From Acidilobus saccharovorans 345-15 (lineage in GTDB: Archaea; Thermoproteota; Thermoprotei_A; Sulfolobales; Acidilobaceae), in NCBI RefSeq assembly GCF_000144915.1, contig NC_014374.1, positions 930,001-994,000 of the forward strand: a stretch of 64,000 bases of DNA, in the 5' to 3' direction. Below the pieces are notes generated by a model. The model made no database searches. It saw only the letters and a list, made by a program, of their open reading frames with translations, and was not told the origin of the DNA. The translations under genes and the position numbers were made by a program. This document shows positions 42,430 to 51,373 of this stretch, piece after piece. Position 1 is the first letter of the stretch; every line of letters begins with the position of its first letter.

Positions 42430-43116
42430 TCACTGCCTTAGCCTCAAAAAGCTAAGACGGCCAAGCGTGGCGTTGTAAAGGGGCACCCATAGCCTCTCGC
42501 CAATGCCGTCAACTAAGAGGCTTGACCACACGCCCACCACAATGCCGCCCACTATGTCCCACAGCCAGTGAACCTGCAGAAGGAGCCTAGTGAACATTAT
42601 CACTGCGGCATAAAGTATCACGACATAGCTGAGCCCCCTCCTTCTCATTGATGGCGTTGCCGTAAAGTAATATGCGAGAACCGTAACCCTCACGGTATGC
42701 CCTGAGGGGAACCCATAGTAGTCCGCGTTCAACAGGTTGCCCAGAAGTCCAAAGTAAATGAATGGCTCGTGGGGACGCGGCTCCATTATGTACGCCTTAA
42801 GTATAGCCGTCACTATCATTGAGAAGATGACGGCGACCGCGAATGACGTTAATCTCTTTGATGCGCTCTTATGGACCCCCACGTCAAAAAAGTAGGCTAT
42901 AGCTGTGAGCACGGCGAACACCTCTAAGCTCGCAGTGTAGGAGATCCCCTCCACTATCACTTGCCTGTCAGGCCCTATGTTCCTGAGCACGACCTGGTTT
43001 ATGATGTCTATGCCATCAACTCCTCTCAGAAGCTCCAGAACTAGGACTACCACAAGGGCTGCTGAAGCTATAAGGAAAGCCCTGAGGTTAGCATGACGTT
43101 CGCCTGAGCCCATCAA
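42430..43116 (-). CDS. PAP2-family membrane phosphatase
   Basis: 228-aa integral membrane protein with about six helices. The three PAP2 active-site motifs are present: KAYIMEPRP, PSGHT, and HWLWDIVGG with an upstream Arg. Family members dephosphorylate lipid or polyprenyl phosphates; a role in recycling dolichyl/undecaprenyl-type pyrophosphate or in lipid turnover is inference. It stands just downstream of pyrD on the same strand, 71 nt away. Confidence 0.88.
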   Translation of the reverse strand: MMGSGERHANLRAFLIASAALVVVLVLELLRGVDGIDIINQVVLRNIGPDRQVIVEGISYTASLEVFAVLTAIAYFFDVGVHKSASKRLTSFAVAVIFSMIVTAILKAYIMEPRPHEPFIYFGLLGNLLNADYYGFPSGHTVRVTVLAYYFTATPSMRRRGLSYVVILYAAVIMFTRLLLQVHWLWDIVGGIVVGVWSSLLVDGIGERLWVPLYNATLGRLSFLRLRQ

Positions 43117-43187
43117 CCTTCACTCAAGGTCCTGTAAACTCTCAAACGCTATTAAATGCCGTTCTGAGCCTTGGCTGACTCCCTGAG

Positions 43188-44093
43188 TCACTGGCGGGCG
43201 GCTGCCCCCACCATATCCGTCAGCGACTTGAAGCCCATGTAGTTCATGTAATCAGCTATGCCTCTCTTTATCTCACCTATTACTTGAAGGCCCCTCCTTA
43301 CGAGCCCTGAGCCCACCTGAACAGCCTTCGCCCCAGCCAGGATAAGCTCTACAGCGTCCTCCCAGCGCTCCACGCCGCCAGCGCCAAATATGTCAGGCCT
43401 AAGCTCCCTGTAGACCTCGTAAACGGCTCTTACGGCTATTGGGTGAATTGCTGGGCCGGAGAGGCCCCCAATTCCATGACCAAGAGCAGGCCTTAGGCTG
43501 TAAACGTCTATCCTCATAGCTCTTACGGTATTTATCAGCGTGAGCCCTTTAGCGCCGGCCTCAAGCGAAGCCTCTGCCGTCTCGACCATCTTATCAGAGA
43601 TGCCAAGCTTAGCTATTACCGGTATCTTGACTGTCGAAGCCACGGCGCTTACGACCTTCCTGCTCATCACGGGATCCATACCTATGTCTAGGCCCATCTT
43701 CTCAACGTGAGGGCAACTCAGGTTAAGCTCTACCGCGGCAGCTCCGGCCTCCTCAGCGACAGCGGCGACCTTAGCGAAGTCCTCTGGAAGAGAGCCAGCG
43801 ACGCTGACTATTATGGGGATTCCAAGCCCTGCGAGCGCCCTCATGTGATCCCGTAAGCCCTCTATGCCCGGGTTCGCCAAACCTACGGCATTCAACGAGC
43901 CCATGTCTAAGTGAATCACCCTTGGCATAGGGTAAGGCTGCCTTGGGGAGGGAGTGTAAGACTTCGTAACTAGCGCGCTGACGCCTGATCTCCCTATAGC
44001 GAGGAGGCCGTCAAGGCTCTCGCCCATGATGCCGCTGGCGTTCAGAACCGGGTGCTGCAGCTCTAGGCCTGCCACCCTTACCTCAAGGTTCAA
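43188..44093 (-). CDS. pyrD: Dihydroorotate dehydrogenase
   Basis: 301-aa FMN-dependent class 1 enzyme oxidising dihydroorotate to orotate. Motifs: PVLNASGIMGESLDGL (FMN), LNLSCPHV with the catalytic Cys of class 1B/1S enzymes, IAKLG, GLTLINTV and FGAGGVERWEDA/VQVGSGL phosphate loops. A frame to 44225 exists, but TTG 44093 has an AGGAGGGG ribosome site and gives the usual length; it overlaps pyrC by 11 nt. Last gene of the pyr run. Confidence 0.93.
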   Translation of the reverse strand: MNLEVRVAGLELQHPVLNASGIMGESLDGLLAIGRSGVSALVTKSYTPSPRQPYPMPRVIHLDMGSLNAVGLANPGIEGLRDHMRALAGLGIPIIVSVAGSLPEDFAKVAAVAEEAGAAAVELNLSCPHVEKMGLDIGMDPVMSRKVVSAVASTVKIPVIAKLGISDKMVETAEASLEAGAKGLTLINTVRAMRIDVYSLRPALGHGIGGLSGPAIHPIAVRAVYEVYRELRPDIFGAGGVERWEDAVELILAGAKAVQVGSGLVRRGLQVIGEIKRGIADYMNYMGFKSLTDMVGAAARQ

Positions 44094-45351
44094 CCTCTCC
44101 CCTCCTGCTGAAAGGGTTAAGCGCTGTGGGCTTAAGAGTGACCTCCATCTCTTCGGCGGCGAGCTGACCTCCGATAAAGACCGCCCTAGGGGCTGCCGCG
44201 AGCTCCTCCATAAAGGCGTGGCCATAAGGCGCTTTACTGTAGGTCGACAGAAACCTTGAGGGGCTCTCGCTGACCACGACTAAGTTGCCCCTGTAACCTA
44301 CCTCGATAAGGCCGTAACGGGCTCCAAGGCCTAATATCTTGGCGGGGCCAGAAGTTAACAACCTCAGGAACTCAGACCTACTTAGCGCGTGGGCCCTGAC
44401 GAGCCTGTAAAGCAACCAAGGCCACAGGCCAAGCCAGGGTATCCCCGCCGGGCAGTGAGGCCACGCAGACTTCTCGCCCAGCGAGTGCGGCGCGTGGTCA
44501 CTTGCAAGGGCGTCGAAGAGCCCCTCAGTAAGGGCCTTCATCATTAAAGTCCTTGTGATCGGGTCCCTGAGCGGAGGATTAACTCTGAAGTAGCAGCCTC
44601 CTAACGTGTAGTCATAGAGTAAGTAGTGCGGAGTTGTGTCGACGCTGAAGCCCATGCTCTTGGCCAACCTTAAGGTGCCCGGGCATGACACGTGAGTTAT
44701 GTGAACTTTGGCCGCGGCTTCAGAGAGGTAATAAAGGCTCGCCCCCTCCATCCAGCAGCCCCTCAACTCCCCCCTCTCATAGTTGTCCTCGTCCCATACT
44801 CTGTCTGCCTCGGGAAGCTCGGGGTGGACTACAGCAAGCACGTTACTCAGCCCAAGTATCTTCCTAACGCTGCTCCACCTCTTCATAATATCTTCTGGGA
44901 AAATCTTGAAGCCAGCAACCGCAAGGTTCAATATCTTCGTTATGAGTTCGGGCGAGTCAGGGACGCCAGCATAAACAGCGTAGTCTACAAAGGATTTTTC
45001 GGCAAGCTCGTTAAGCTTGAGCCCTATGGCCTCAGGGGTTGAAAGTCTTGGCTTAGTGTTAGGCATGTCTGCCACAAGAGTTATGCCTGAGGAAAGCGCC
45101 GCCCTGGTGCCAGTCGCCTCGTCTTCCTTATATGATAGCTCGAGGCCCCTTAAGTGAACGTGTATGTCCACCAGGCCCGGCGCTATGTATTCGCCCTCGC
45201 CCTCGTAGGAGTATACTTTATCCCCCCTTGGCGTCTTAGATATGGAGTTTATGAAACCGTTGCTGCCTATGTTAACGCAGCCACTGCCCAGGAAGCCTCG
45301 TGAGTCGATTAGTTTGCCGCAAACTGATACGACGTTCTCGTAATCCTTCAG
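44083..45351 (-). CDS. pyrC: Dihydroorotase (CTG start)
   Basis: 422-aa type I amidohydrolase closing carbamoyl-aspartate to dihydroorotate. Metal-site motifs: VDIHVHLRG, the Lys in GFKIFPEDIMK, VVHPELPE, VHITHVS and ASDHAPH. No ATG, GTG or TTG is possible near the domain start. CTG 45351 overlaps the pyrI stop as CTGA, with GGTGGTGGG 5 nt upstream, exactly like the other coupled junctions in this region, so I take it as the start. The nearest upstream GTG lies about 26 codons inside pyrI and would add an Arg/Trp/Cys-rich tail that looks like out-of-frame pyrI. Confidence 0.88.
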   Translation of the reverse strand: MKDYENVVSVCGKLIDSRGFLGSGCVNIGSNGFINSISKTPRGDKVYSYEGEGEYIAPGLVDIHVHLRGLELSYKEDEATGTRAALSSGITLVADMPNTKPRLSTPEAIGLKLNELAEKSFVDYAVYAGVPDSPELITKILNLAVAGFKIFPEDIMKRWSSVRKILGLSNVLAVVHPELPEADRVWDEDNYERGELRGCWMEGASLYYLSEAAAKVHITHVSCPGTLRLAKSMGFSVDTTPHYLLYDYTLGGCYFRVNPPLRDPITRTLMMKALTEGLFDALASDHAPHSLGEKSAWPHCPAGIPWLGLWPWLLYRLVRAHALSRSEFLRLLTSGPAKILGLGARYGLIEVGYRGNLVVVSESPSRFLSTYSKAPYGHAFMEELAAAPRAVFIGGQLAAEEMEVTLKPTALNPFSRRGEVEP

Positions 45352-45845
45352 CTTCGCCCACCACCGACAAGCTGCTCTATAACATCGTTTTCTCCTATTT
45401 CTGTGCCGCAGTAATGGCACTTGAGCCTGAGGGGTGACCCGCTGACCAACAGGAACCTGCTGCTTATGGGCTCCCCGGGCTTCCTTGATATACAAGTAGG
45501 GTTAGGACACCTTAGCACGCCCTCTATTACTTTAGGTACCTCGACCTTCCTCTTTTCAACTACATTGTAGTCCTTAATTATGTTTATTGTGGCCTCTGGC
45601 GCCACCAGGGAAATCTTCATGAGGTCCTCTATCCTTGGATAGTAACCTTCTAGTTTCACTATGTCCTTTTTCTTCATTCTAGCGCTATCAACGTTCATAA
45701 CTACTGCCACCCTGAAGCCTTCGTTTCCAGTTATTCCAAGTATCTTGAGCACTACGAGGGCCCTGCCGGCTGGTATGTGATCTATGACTGTGCCCTCCCT
45801 TATCTTGCTCACCAGCAGCACTTTCCTCTGGCCTTCCCCGCTCAA
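45348..45845 (-). CDS. pyrI: Aspartate carbamoyltransferase regulatory subunit
   Basis: 165-aa allosteric subunit that binds ATP/CTP. The N-terminal nucleotide domain has the typical [19 protein letters not shown], and the C-terminal zinc domain has CPNPTC...CHYCG. It overlaps pyrB upstream (4 nt) and pyrC downstream (CTGA). Confidence 0.96.
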   Translation of the reverse strand: MSGEGQRKVLLVSKIREGTVIDHIPAGRALVVLKILGITGNEGFRVAVVMNVDSARMKKKDIVKLEGYYPRIEDLMKISLVAPEATINIIKDYNVVEKRKVEVPKVIEGVLRCPNPTCISRKPGEPISSRFLLVSGSPLRLKCHYCGTEIGENDVIEQLVGGGRS

Positions 45846-46786
45846 CTTGCTTCACCCCCTAAGATCAGGTTAAGGAGAGCCATCCTAAGGGGCACTCCAA
45901 GGCTTGCCTGCAGGAAGTAGGCCTGGTAGCTAGTGCTATCCACATCAGCTGCCAGCTCGTCAACCCTAGGCAGGGGGTGCAACACCTTGGCGCTGCCCTT
46001 AGCGTAGGCCTCCAGTAGCCTCCTTGTAATTCTATAGCTGCCGCGGACCTTCTCATACTCCTGAGGATCTGGGAACCTCTCCCTCTGTATTCTCGTAACA
46101 TATATCACGTCCGCCCTGGAAAGTCCCTCCTCAAGCTTAACGTACTCAAGCCTCAGCCCCCTGGACTCAACGTCCCTCCTTACCTCATCCCTTAGCTGAA
46201 GCTGTGGCGGCGCTGACAACATAACTGAGGCTGGCTTAAACAGGGAAAGTGCCCTCAGGAGGCTTGCGACAGTCCTTGCATACTTGAGGTCTCCTACTAT
46301 GAGGTAGTTAAGGCCATCAACGCTCCCGAAGAGCTCCCTCACGGTATAAAGATCTAACATGGCCTGAGTTGGGTGGTGCTGGCTTCCATCACCTCCGTTA
46401 ATTACTGGAACCCTTGCAACCTCGGCGGCTAGAGCAGCCGCGCCTTCATATTTGTGCCTAATCACTATTAGGTCTGCGTAGCCATCCAACATCCTAATGG
46501 TGTCAACAAAGCTTTCTCCTTTGGCTACGCTGGTAGCCTCCTCGGCGGAGAAGCCTATAACGTCAGCTCCAAGCCTCTTGGCTGCCGCTTCGAAGCTGAG
46601 CCTCGTTCTAGTAGATGGCTCAAAGAACGCCGTGGCTATTATTTTCCCTTCGAGGGTTCTAGTCACTCTGCCAGAGGAGAGCTGACGACGCATCTTGTCA
46701 GCCTCCTCAAAAAGAATCTCCAGGTCCTCCCTTGTGAAGTCCCTTGGGTCTATTACGTCACGACCGCGCCAGGGCAAAATGCCCAC
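45842..46786 (-). CDS. pyrB: Aspartate carbamoyltransferase catalytic subunit
   Basis: 314-aa enzyme joining carbamoyl phosphate and aspartate. Signature [14 protein letters not shown] (carbamoyl phosphate), [17 protein letters not shown], and HPLPRVDEL are present. GTG 46786 is 24 nt downstream of a minus-strand TATA box, so pyrB heads a leaderless pyrBICD transcript, separate from pyrFE. Confidence 0.97.
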   Translation of the reverse strand: MGILPWRGRDVIDPRDFTREDLEILFEEADKMRRQLSSGRVTRTLEGKIIATAFFEPSTRTRLSFEAAAKRLGADVIGFSAEEATSVAKGESFVDTIRMLDGYADLIVIRHKYEGAAALAAEVARVPVINGGDGSQHHPTQAMLDLYTVRELFGSVDGLNYLIVGDLKYARTVASLLRALSLFKPASVMLSAPPQLQLRDEVRRDVESRGLRLEYVKLEEGLSRADVIYVTRIQRERFPDPQEYEKVRGSYRITRRLLEAYAKGSAKVLHPLPRVDELAADVDSTSYQAYFLQASLGVPLRMALLNLILGGEAS

Positions 46787-46806
46787 AAAAAGCGAGGTAG
46801 CCTGAA

Positions 46807-46814
46807 CTTTAAAG
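46807..46814 (-). promoter_or_regulatory. TATA box for pyrBICD
   Basis: CTTTAAAG on the minus strand, centred about 24 nt before GTG 46786. It indicates an internal promoter within the pyrimidine cluster and a leaderless start. Confidence 0.6.
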
Positions 46815-46969
46815 TGTTTATAGCCTTATCTAATAGCCTGAGGAAACTACGACACATCCTAGTTAGACAACGCTACATTGATTAGCTATACAAAGCTATC
46901 TTGATCTTAATCTGCCTTACTTAATTTTGAATTCAGTCTAAATGACTGTGAATATCGCTCTGAAGCCCT

Positions 46970-47572
46970 TTACGTAGTCCCCCAAAGTTCGCCGGCTAAA
47001 GAGTTTAGCTGTTCATCGCTTATCATGCCAAGCCTTCTGGCCTCTTCAAGTATGCTCCTTAGCGTGGTCACTGAGAGCAACTTGACTCCCATGCTTTCCA
47101 GGGACCTTCTGGCCCCCTGTTCGCGGTCAACGATTACAGCCCCAATTACCTCCCTAGCCCCGTGAGACCTGAGAACGCTGACGCCAAAGGAGAGGCTGCT
47201 GCCTGTGGTAGCCACGTCGTCTATCAGCAACGCTGTCACGCCTTTGACTTCGGCTCCTTCAAGGTCCCTCTCGGTTCCATGCCCCTTGGGCTGACGGATG
47301 TAAGCCAAGGGAAGTCCTAAGCTGAGGGCAACGGCGGTAGCCCACGGCACTCCTCCGGTTGCGACCCCCACCACAGCGCAGTTCCCGCATTCCCCCACGT
47401 CCTCTATGACCATGTGGGCCAGCTCTAATGATATTATCCTAAAGGCCTCAGGATACCCTATGACCTTCCTAAGGTCTATATAGACATGACTTACCCTGCC
47501 GGAGGTGAGCCTAAACTCGCCAAAGAGCACGGCACCAGTGTTGAGCAGAAGCCTCTCTATGGTGCCGCTCAT
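46970..47572 (-). CDS. pyrE: Orotate phosphoribosyltransferase
   Basis: 200-aa type I phosphoribosyltransferase. The PRPP loop is ALLIDDVATTGSS, and FGEFRLTSGRVSHVYIDLRKV plus the RQPKGHGTERDLEG flexible loop are diagnostic. ATG 47572 overlaps the pyrF TGA (ATGA) with AGGTG 8 nt upstream; ATG 47581 would add three residues. A 183-bp AT-rich gap separates it from pyrB. Confidence 0.95.
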   Translation of the reverse strand: MSGTIERLLLNTGAVLFGEFRLTSGRVSHVYIDLRKVIGYPEAFRIISLELAHMVIEDVGECGNCAVVGVATGGVPWATAVALSLGLPLAYIRQPKGHGTERDLEGAEVKGVTALLIDDVATTGSSLSFGVSVLRSHGAREVIGAVIVDREQGARRSLESMGVKLLSVTTLRSILEEARRLGMISDEQLNSLAGELWGTT

Positions 47573-48252
47573 CTGCGGCACCTCATTAGGGCCTCCTCCT
47601 GTTCGAGGGCTATGAGCTCCACGGCCTTCTTAGGATCCGGGCTCTCCGTTATGCTCCTCCCTATGATTTCGTAGTCGGCTCCGGCGCAGATCGCATCCCC
47701 GGGCCTTGCTCCCTGAGTGCCGACGCCAGGAGCAAGTATCTTCACGTCAGCACCGAGGGCATTCCTTACAAGCGATATTATGTCAGGCCTTGTTGCTGGG
47801 GCCACGACTCCCCATGGGTTCGCTTTCTTCACCACATCCATAATAGAGTCCAGGTTCCTGTCATAGAGCTCACGCGACCCTTCGTGGCTCATTGAGGCCA
47901 CAAGTATTAGCTTTATGTTCCACTCCTTAAGTTTCTCGGAGACCTTGTCAAGGGCGCCTTTGTAGCCTACAAAGGAGTGGGCGATGACAGCGTCGACATA
48001 ATCCTTCACCAGCGAGACCACCCTGACCATTATATCACCTATGTCAGCAAGCTTAAGGTCTGCTATTAGCAGGCCGTTTCTAATTCTTGACCTGGCTGCT
48101 GCGAGTGACTCAAGGCCGCATTGTATAATGAAGGGGATGCCAACCTTGAAACCAACTACCTCATCCCCTAGGTCAGTCATAATCTTTACTAGACCTTGAC
48201 AGCTGCCAAGCACGGGGCCATCTATGGCAACGATTATGGGGCTTGCCTTCAA
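47569..48252 (-). CDS. pyrF: Orotidine-5'-phosphate decarboxylase
   Basis: 227-aa TIM barrel making UMP. The catalytic ADLKLADIG (DxKxxD) motif, the APGVGTQGARPGDA phosphate-gripper region and IIGRSI are present. First gene of the pyrFE unit; with pyrBICD downstream, every UMP step after carbamoyl phosphate is encoded here. Confidence 0.95.
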   Translation of the reverse strand: MKASPIIVAIDGPVLGSCQGLVKIMTDLGDEVVGFKVGIPFIIQCGLESLAAARSRIRNGLLIADLKLADIGDIMVRVVSLVKDYVDAVIAHSFVGYKGALDKVSEKLKEWNIKLILVASMSHEGSRELYDRNLDSIMDVVKKANPWGVVAPATRPDIISLVRNALGADVKILAPGVGTQGARPGDAICAGADYEIIGRSITESPDPKKAVELIALEQEEALMRCRR

Positions 48253-48284
48253 CTAAACCCTCCTATCAACAGGCAACGGGAGTT

Positions 48285-49253
48285 TTAAGCGTGAGCGGAC
48301 CCTGAGGCCCACTCCATGAACTTAGAGACGGCCTCTTCCAGCGGCGTAAACTTAAAGTCGCTCAAGTACCTGCTGGAGTACTTGTAGTTGCTTGAAAGCA
48401 TGCGGTACATCATCTTAAACGGCGATGAGGGCACAGCCGCGGCGAGCCTGATCGCCCACCTGGCGCTCACCGCGTGGCAGTCCTTCCTGAGCATCCTGCA
48501 GATCGTTTGACCCACGTCACTTATATCGACGTCGAAGGGCCAGTTGGCGTAGACCCACTTTCCATCAAAGGCGCCTGAGCCAGCCATAGCAAGTATCCTG
48601 GCCAGGTCCCCTGAGTACACCATGTTCCTCGAACCAAATCTCAGCGTAAGTCCGCGCTTTGCAGCCCACAGCGTTACCTTCCACTGGACCTCGTAGCCCC
48701 AGGGACCGAAGACCAGGGATGGCCTAACTATGGACCACTTGCCGCCCAGCCTCGTGCCCTCCGAGACGAGGAGCCTCTCGCCCTCAGCTTTCGTAACCTC
48801 ATAAGGGGTCCTGTGAATGAACACCTTAGGGTTCAGGTGCTCATCCTCCTCCTCAACGAGGGACCCCCTCGGCACCCCCCTCAGCTCGGCCGCCACCGCC
48901 GTGGAGCTTACGTAAACAACCCTTGCACTGGCCTGAGACGCGGCCTGGACCACTTGCCTGAGGAGGCCTACGTGAGCTTCCTCGAACTCCCTGTAGCTCC
49001 CACTGATCTTGCCAGCTATATGGTAGTACACGTCCCCTCCCAGTTTACTTAAGGCCTCAGGTGTTATGGAGTCGAGTACAACCATGTCTACGCCCATCTT
49101 GCTTAAGTCATTTGAGAGGCCTGGCCTTCGCTTCACGGAGGACCTCCTAGCCACCACTACAACTTCATGACTTCCTTTGAGCTCAGCGGCTAAGTTTATG
49201 CCCACAAAGCCCACGCCGCCTACAAGCACATGCCTCACGGCAACTTCACACAT
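48285..49253 (-). CDS. NAD-dependent epimerase/dehydratase (extended SDR)
   Basis: 322-aa extended short-chain dehydrogenase. The nucleotide motif VLVGGVGFVGINLA is near the N-terminus, followed by VYVSSTAV and the catalytic YEVTK (YxxxK), then RPSLVFGP. The style resembles 3-beta-hydroxysteroid/NAD(P)-sugar epimerases; substrate unknown. GTG 49253 or, five codons on, GTG 49238 may be the start. Same strand and only 32 nt from pyrF, so it could be cotranscribed. Confidence 0.85.
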   Translation of the reverse strand: MCEVAVRHVLVGGVGFVGINLAAELKGSHEVVVVARRSSVKRRPGLSNDLSKMGVDMVVLDSITPEALSKLGGDVYYHIAGKISGSYREFEEAHVGLLRQVVQAASQASARVVYVSSTAVAAELRGVPRGSLVEEEDEHLNPKVFIHRTPYEVTKAEGERLLVSEGTRLGGKWSIVRPSLVFGPWGYEVQWKVTLWAAKRGLTLRFGSRNMVYSGDLARILAMAGSGAFDGKWVYANWPFDVDISDVGQTICRMLRKDCHAVSARWAIRLAAAVPSSPFKMMYRMLSSNYKYSSRYLSDFKFTPLEEAVSKFMEWASGSAHA

Positions 49254-49296
49254 TAGAAAAAGGCCAGGTTTAAGTTAAAATTATATGCAAGTATAA

Positions 49297-50409
49297 CTAA
49301 AATGACGTTTGGTAGAGCCTTTTGGCTGTCCTGCGCACCTGGTCCTCAAGCACTTCAACTCCTATGCCACTTCTCGTAGGTGCTGATATGGTGCCGTCCC
49401 TGTTAAGCTCCCAGGGAGGTTCTACTATGTCGTTTTCATAATACCTGGAGCTCGCACTTACGTCATTAGGGTATTTGACACCCTCTAGCGTTGCCGCCGC
49501 CACCAGGTGCCCCCTGCCCACGCCGGTCTCAAGCATGCCGCCTATCCATATGGGCCTTCCCAGCTGCCTATACCAGAAGTCATGGATCCTCATGGTCTCG
49601 CCGAGGCCTCCTACCCTGGCAGGCTTCACATTTATTATCATGGCCGAGCCAAGCTGGTAGGCCTTCCTAGCGTCGTCTAGGTCTGTGATGCTCTCGTCAA
49701 GGCATATGGGCGTCCTTATTCTCCTGGCCAGCTCAGCGTGATCCACGAGATCCCTCCAGCCCAGGGGCTGCTCTATCATGAGCAGGTTGTACTCGTCCAG
49801 CCTCCTGAAGACCTCTACGTCGCTTAGGCTGAAGGAGGCGTTTGCGTCGACCTGAAGGGGTAAGTTAGCCCCAAAGGTCTCCCTTAGCTTCTTGACTGGG
49901 GCCACATCATAGCCCGGCTTTATCTTTATCTTTATCCTCGCATAGCCCTGCTGAAGATAGCTGTCAACGACCTTTACCAGTTCCTGCAGCGAGGGCTGTA
50001 TACCGACGCTGACGCCGCTCACTATTTTGTCCCTGACCCCTCCTATGTACTTCCATAGCGGTAGCCCCTCAAGCTTGGCGGCGAGGTCCCACAGAGCCAT
50101 CTCGACGCCAGCCTTGGCCATGTTGTGGCCCCTTATCCTGCTTGCTAAAGCGGTGAAGTTCCTTGGGGTTATGTCGCCCTTCAGCTGCGGCAGAATGAAG
50201 TCCCTTATTACATGCCACGCGGTCTCGTTGGTCTCATAGCTATACCACGGGCCTGAGTCCGCTACCACCTCGCCCCAGCCAACCTCGCCTCCCTTCTCTT
50301 CAACACGGACCAGAATAGCGGGCCTCTCCTCCGTCCTCCCAAAGCTTGTCTCAAAGGGGGACTTTAACTTAACCCAGATCTCTATGAGTTCAACTTTCCT
50401 TAGCTCCAC
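49297..50409 (-). CDS. o-Succinylbenzoate synthase/N-acylamino acid racemase-family enzyme
   Basis: 370-aa enolase-superfamily enzyme. Catalytic KxK in ARIKIKIKPG, metal ligands in QVDANASFS, MIEQPL and CLDES, and the second Lys in NVKPARVGG are the OSBS/NSAR pattern. No menaquinone genes are nearby. Its start overlaps the stop of a GNAT acyltransferase gene by 10 nt, so N-succinyl- or N-acyl-amino-acid racemisation is the better guess (inference). Confidence 0.85.
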   Translation of the reverse strand: MELRKVELIEIWVKLKSPFETSFGRTEERPAILVRVEEKGGEVGWGEVVADSGPWYSYETNETAWHVIRDFILPQLKGDITPRNFTALASRIRGHNMAKAGVEMALWDLAAKLEGLPLWKYIGGVRDKIVSGVSVGIQPSLQELVKVVDSYLQQGYARIKIKIKPGYDVAPVKKLRETFGANLPLQVDANASFSLSDVEVFRRLDEYNLLMIEQPLGWRDLVDHAELARRIRTPICLDESITDLDDARKAYQLGSAMIINVKPARVGGLGETMRIHDFWYRQLGRPIWIGGMLETGVGRGHLVAAATLEGVKYPNDVSASSRYYENDIVEPPWELNRDGTISAPTRSGIGVEVLEDQVRRTAKRLYQTSF

Positions 50410-51266
50410 GGTCTCACCCCATCAAGGACCTCGCCCAGGCTCTCCCTCACCATTATCACGTAGCCGTGCCCATACTTGTCCCATGTGAAGTCCGAGGCTA
50501 CGTAGCCCTCGCCCAAATATTTAAGGTAGGCCTGTCTCGTGACCTCCCTCCACCTGGAGGCGAGCTCCCTGTTCACGGAGTTCAGGGCAGATACTGAGTA
50601 AGGAAGCCCTATGGCAACCGCCGCTGGGCTTCTGCTAAGGTCCGGTCCCTTGGGCTCCTCACTCCCCCTTGGACCAACTGGGACAACAGCCACGTGAGCC
50701 CCCAACTCGACCAGCTCCTCAAGGGAGGGGGTCCTCGCGACACTGGATATCTTGTTGATAACATTCTTGCTGTCGAGGTACCACTCAGCCACGGCCCTGT
50801 CCGTCTCGAGGCCAGCGTTTATTGAGTCGTGAAGATAACCATAGTACCTGACCTTGTACTTTGTGAAAATGGCTCCAAGCTTGCCAAGGTTGAAGTGCGC
50901 GTTAAGGCTCTGCAGCGGGTCAAAGGTCCACTTTATGAGCCTGACCCCCGCGGCTAGAACTTCCCTCCTCTGGGCAAGCTTGAGGCTGGTGCCTAAGCCG
51001 CTGTACTTCCTCTCGCTTACCACGCCCGTCATGTGACTGTAGAAATAAGGCCCCTCGGGAGTCTCTACAAACCAGCCCAATGAAAAGCCCACAAGCCTGT
51101 CCCCATCGAAGGCCCCCAGGACTAGGCCACCGTTATCAACCATGGCTTTAAGCATGTGGAGCGGCACAGCCTCGCACTGCGACCTATCCATTCCCCAGGC
51201 GGAGAGCTGAACCTCGACTACTTGAGACAGCTCCAAAGGATCACTCAACTTCCTGATCTCGATCAT
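50400..51266 (-). CDS. GNAT-family acyltransferase (COG3375-like)
   Basis: 288-aa protein. The GNAT core holds LVGFSLGWFVETPEGPYFYS, a CoA-binding RKYSGLGTSLKLAQR segment, and IKWTFDPLQSLNAHFNLGKLG, the mark of the COG3375 group. In Geobacillus a related GNAT succinylates D-amino acids next to an N-succinylamino acid racemase, and the neighbour here is of that racemase family. ATG 51266 has GGGG about 7 nt upstream; TTG 51278 would add four residues. Confidence 0.82.
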   Translation of the reverse strand: MIEIRKLSDPLELSQVVEVQLSAWGMDRSQCEAVPLHMLKAMVDNGGLVLGAFDGDRLVGFSLGWFVETPEGPYFYSHMTGVVSERKYSGLGTSLKLAQRREVLAAGVRLIKWTFDPLQSLNAHFNLGKLGAIFTKYKVRYYGYLHDSINAGLETDRAVAEWYLDSKNVINKISSVARTPSLEELVELGAHVAVVPVGPRGSEEPKGPDLSRSPAAVAIGLPYSVSALNSVNRELASRWREVTRQAYLKYLGEGYVASDFTWDKYGHGYVIMVRESLGEVLDGVRPWS

Positions 51267-51373
51267 TAAGTCCCCCAAATATATGCTGCTTCAGGGTAAA
51301 ATTTGATTTGCGACAAAAGCTCAGACTCTTAGCCTTTCGGTAAGCCCTCAAGACCTGCGAGAGCTGAAACGTC

